Assembly: GCF_026535915.1 (NCBI RefSeq)
Contig: NZ_JAFNPF010000001.1
Coordinates: 124,001-188,000 of the forward strand
Reading direction: 5' to 3'
Source of the DNA: Snodgrassella sp945267035
GTDB lineage: Bacteria > Pseudomonadota > Gammaproteobacteria > Burkholderiales > Neisseriaceae
Length of the DNA stretch: 64,000 nt
The translations under genes and the position numbers were made by a program. The notes under the pieces are model-generated. The model worked only from the letters and a program-made list of their open reading frames with translations. It did no database searches and was not told the DNA's origin. Shown here one piece after another: positions 62,124 through 64,000 of this stretch (the stretch's first letter is position 1; each line of letters opens with the position of its first letter).

Positions 62124-62339
62124 TTAATCAATTATGTCTATTATCTGACCTTCAAAGTCAATACAATCGCCTGCTATCAGTTTTGCAGTTTTTCTGGTTT
62201 CTGCCTGCCCATTGCGCTGAACCAAACCGGCACTGATCACTTGTTTTGCTCGTCCGCCGCTTTCGACTATTCCAGTCAGTTTTAACAAATCGCATAATGC
62301 TATGTGAGGATGACCTTCGAGTTTAAATTGTTGTTTCAT
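62124..62339 (-). CDS. Small S4-domain RNA-binding protein (YbcJ-like)
   Basis: 71 residues comprising a single S4-like domain: HPHIALCDLLKLTGIVESGG, AKQVISAGLVQRNGQAETR, KTAKLIAGDCIDFEGQII. It resembles the YbcJ/YaaA family of presumed ribosome- or RNA-binding proteins. AAAGGC before the ATG. A short gene whose role is unknown. Confidence 0.85.
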   Translation of the reverse strand: MKQQFKLEGHPHIALCDLLKLTGIVESGGRAKQVISAGLVQRNGQAETRKTAKLIAGDCIDFEGQIIDIID

Positions 62340-62463
62340 TGAGTTTGCCTTTCTTTATTTCCTTATTGTAGCTGGTATCATGGTTTAATAGGGTATTGTT
62401 GTGTATACAGCCCAACAGTTGACTTCAATAAGTCGTGCATGGGCTAAGTTAAAGGAGTGTGTC

Positions 62464-63621
62464 GTGGATAGTGTTGCATGGCTAAAAAAATTAATTGGTT
62501 TTGATACCACCAGCAGAAGCAGTAATATGGATTTAATCAACCATGTAGCCAATTATTTGGAGAATCAAGGATTATCGCCTTGGTTATCGCTTAATGCCCA
62601 GGGTAATAAAGCCAATTTATTTGTTACCCTTCCCGCGGCAGATGGTCAGACAAATGGAGGTATTGTCCTATCTGGACATACCGACGTTGTGCCTGTTGAT
62701 GGGCAGCAATGGTTATCAGATCCTTTCGTCGCGGATATTCGCGATCAGCGCCTGTATGGCCGAGGCAGTAGCGATATGAAAGGGTTTATAGCCTGCGTAT
62801 TGGCGGCGGTGCCGGCGATGCTGTCGACAAAATTAACCAAGCCCTTGCATATTGCGCTTTCTTACGATGAAGAAATTGGTTGTTTGGGTGCACCAGTCAT
62901 GCTAGCTGAATTAGCCAAGCGCGATTTGCAACCACAATATTGTATTGTCGGAGAACCCACTTCAATGCAAATGGTGATTGCGCATAAAGGGATCCATACT
63001 TTTTGCTGTGAAGTTCACGGCAAAAATGCCCACTCTTCCTTGACCCCACAAGGAGTCAATGCCATCGAATATGCAGCTAAACTGATCGTGTTTATTAATC
63101 AGTTGGCACAACAGCTACAGTCGCGAGCCGATCTGGATCATGCTTTTGACGTACCATTTGCCACCGTGTCAACGGGTATGATTCGAGGCGGTACCGCCAT
63201 CAATATTGTGCCAGAATATTGTGCATTCGAATTTGATTATCGCAACTTGCCGCATATGACCGTAGCAGAATTGATCCAACCTATAAAGGATTATATTCAA
63301 AAGGAAATTTTACCTGCTATGCAGGCTGTTGCGCCTGAAGCTAAAGTTGAATTAACCCATCATGTGCAAGTTCCGGCTCTAAATGATGCAGCTAATGCAA
63401 AATTGCATGAGCTAGTGATGCACTTAGTCGATGATAAACAGAGATCTAAGGTTGCTTACGCTACGGAGGGCGGTCAGTTCCAAAATAGTGGCATCCAAAC
63501 CGTTGTTTGTGGTCCGGGTAGCATCAGTGTGGCGCATAAAGCAAATGAATTTATAGAGCTGGCGCAACTAAATCGCTGCGATCGATTTTTAGGTGAATTA
63601 ATCAAAAGTCATCGTAGCTGA
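62464..63621 (+). CDS. argE: Acetylornithine deacetylase (M20 family)
   Basis: Zinc-dependent deacetylase producing ornithine. I chose GTG 62464 (MDSVAWLKKLIGFDTTSRSS, 385 residues) because AAAGGAG lies seven bases upstream and the length fits ArgE (about 383); an upstream GTG at 62401 would add 21 residues without counterpart. M20 metal motifs: LSGHTDVVPV, YGRGSSDMKGF, SYDEEIGCLGAP with the catalytic glutamates, and GPGSISVAHKANEFI. ArgE and DapE are related; the details (HTDVVPVDGQQW, GRGSSDMKG) favour ArgE. Confidence 0.9.
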   Translation: MDSVAWLKKLIGFDTTSRSSNMDLINHVANYLENQGLSPWLSLNAQGNKANLFVTLPAADGQTNGGIVLSGHTDVVPVDGQQWLSDPFVADIRDQRLYGRGSSDMKGFIACVLAAVPAMLSTKLTKPLHIALSYDEEIGCLGAPVMLAELAKRDLQPQYCIVGEPTSMQMVIAHKGIHTFCCEVHGKNAHSSLTPQGVNAIEYAAKLIVFINQLAQQLQSRADLDHAFDVPFATVSTGMIRGGTAINIVPEYCAFEFDYRNLPHMTVAELIQPIKDYIQKEILPAMQAVAPEAKVELTHHVQVPALNDAANAKLHELVMHLVDDKQRSKVAYATEGGQFQNSGIQTVVCGPGSISVAHKANEFIELAQLNRCDRFLGELIKSHRS

Positions 63622-64000
63622 TTCTGTATTAATTTTGTACCTTAACGATAACTGGTTATGACTAATCTGAAATAAACAAACTAGTCAAAGTTGCAATTTT
63701 TATCTTTTAAATGGCATGGCTAGTTATAGTTCAGGCGTTGTTCATCTTAAGAGTCGATAAATAAAGGGTTATTTAAGCCAATAGATCACGAGGTACCCAA
63801 CTATACTGACTAAAATTCAGATATGAAGGGGATTTTGCCACTCCAAAATGCTTGGACGACTAGCGAAGATTAAGAGGAAGTAATCATTGCTGGATCAACA
63901 GCATAGTAGAATTGATTAAAGATTTATTTAAAAAATAGTGATGTAATTTTTCAAGAATATAAAATCAAAATTAGTGATAAAAAGCGCCTTTTGAGGTGAA
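63622..64000. other. Non-coding stretch at the right edge
   Basis: About 380 bases without a supported gene on either strand; stops are frequent. A short plus-strand frame near 63825-63870 reads like protein but is cut by stops. No terminator was found after argE. A gene may begin beyond the edge. Confidence 0.4.

Noticed and set aside
1..64000. Neisseria-type DNA uptake sequence (GCCGTCTGAA)
   Set aside because: No intact copy noticed by eye, and the terminator stems do not contain it. An exact-match search would be needed to be sure.
1..64000. CRISPR arrays, tRNA or rRNA genes, intact insertion sequences or prophage genes
   Set aside because: None recognised; no regularly spaced repeats and no transposase or integrase motifs in any convincing frame.

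Overview
The window reads as a chromosome segment of a low-to-moderate GC betaproteobacterium of the family Neisseriaceae. The ribosomal proteins (for example L23, S17), PriA, PncC, RsfS/RlmH and the DusB-Fis pair are all of neisserial type. The strong A/T bias, many decayed gene remnants between genes, and the absence of any Neisseria-type uptake repeat that I could see by eye suggest a host-restricted relative such as Snodgrassella. That genus assignment is inference; I could not run a search.

Layout. 0-8 kb: housekeeping genes (pncC, pgi, orn, a Ste24-like protease, a BI-1 family membrane protein, rsgA) interrupted by a very A/T-rich orphan secreted protein. 6.7-8.5 kb: non-coding stretches holding recognisable but broken reading frames. 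9.0-22.5 kb: the S10, spc and alpha ribosomal operons from rplC to rplQ, including secY, infA, rpmJ and rpoA. rpsJ (S10) is not in front of rplC, and a highly structured non-coding stretch separates rpsQ from rplN. 22.8-34.3 kb: miaB, a purine permease, a small beta-carbonic-anhydrase-like gene coupled to nadD, rsfS-rlmH, dxs, dusB-fis, purH and a metallo-beta-lactamase-fold hydrolase. 34.4-37.5 kb: an AmpG-like transporter and rmuC on the minus strand.

37.7-52.7 kb is an A/T-rich surface-polysaccharide cluster. On the minus strand are rfbC and rfbB (dTDP-sugar branch, without rfbA or rfbD). Divergently there are manC, gmd and rmd, which together make GDP-D-rhamnose from mannose-1-phosphate, with two GT4 glycosyltransferases, a GT32-like enzyme, an MsbA-type ABC exporter, and GT25, GT2 and unclassified glycosyltransferases. 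Two further minus-strand genes (a GT29-like protein and a DxD transferase) close the cluster. No Wzx/Wzy, Wzm/Wzt or ligase gene is visible. The simplest reading is lipooligosaccharide or D-rhamnan assembly, with lipid flipping by MsbA.

53-64 kb returns to housekeeping: sstT, dacB, priA, pyrB-pyrI, S-formylglutathione hydrolase, a PHP-domain phosphatase/RNase, an S4-domain protein and argE. The pyrBI operon is preceded by a complete attenuator: extended -10 promoter, 27-residue leader peptide with T-rich pause tracts, and an intrinsic terminator overlapping the leader stop codon. This is the clearest regulatory device in the window. No tRNA, rRNA, intact insertion sequence, CRISPR array or prophage was seen.
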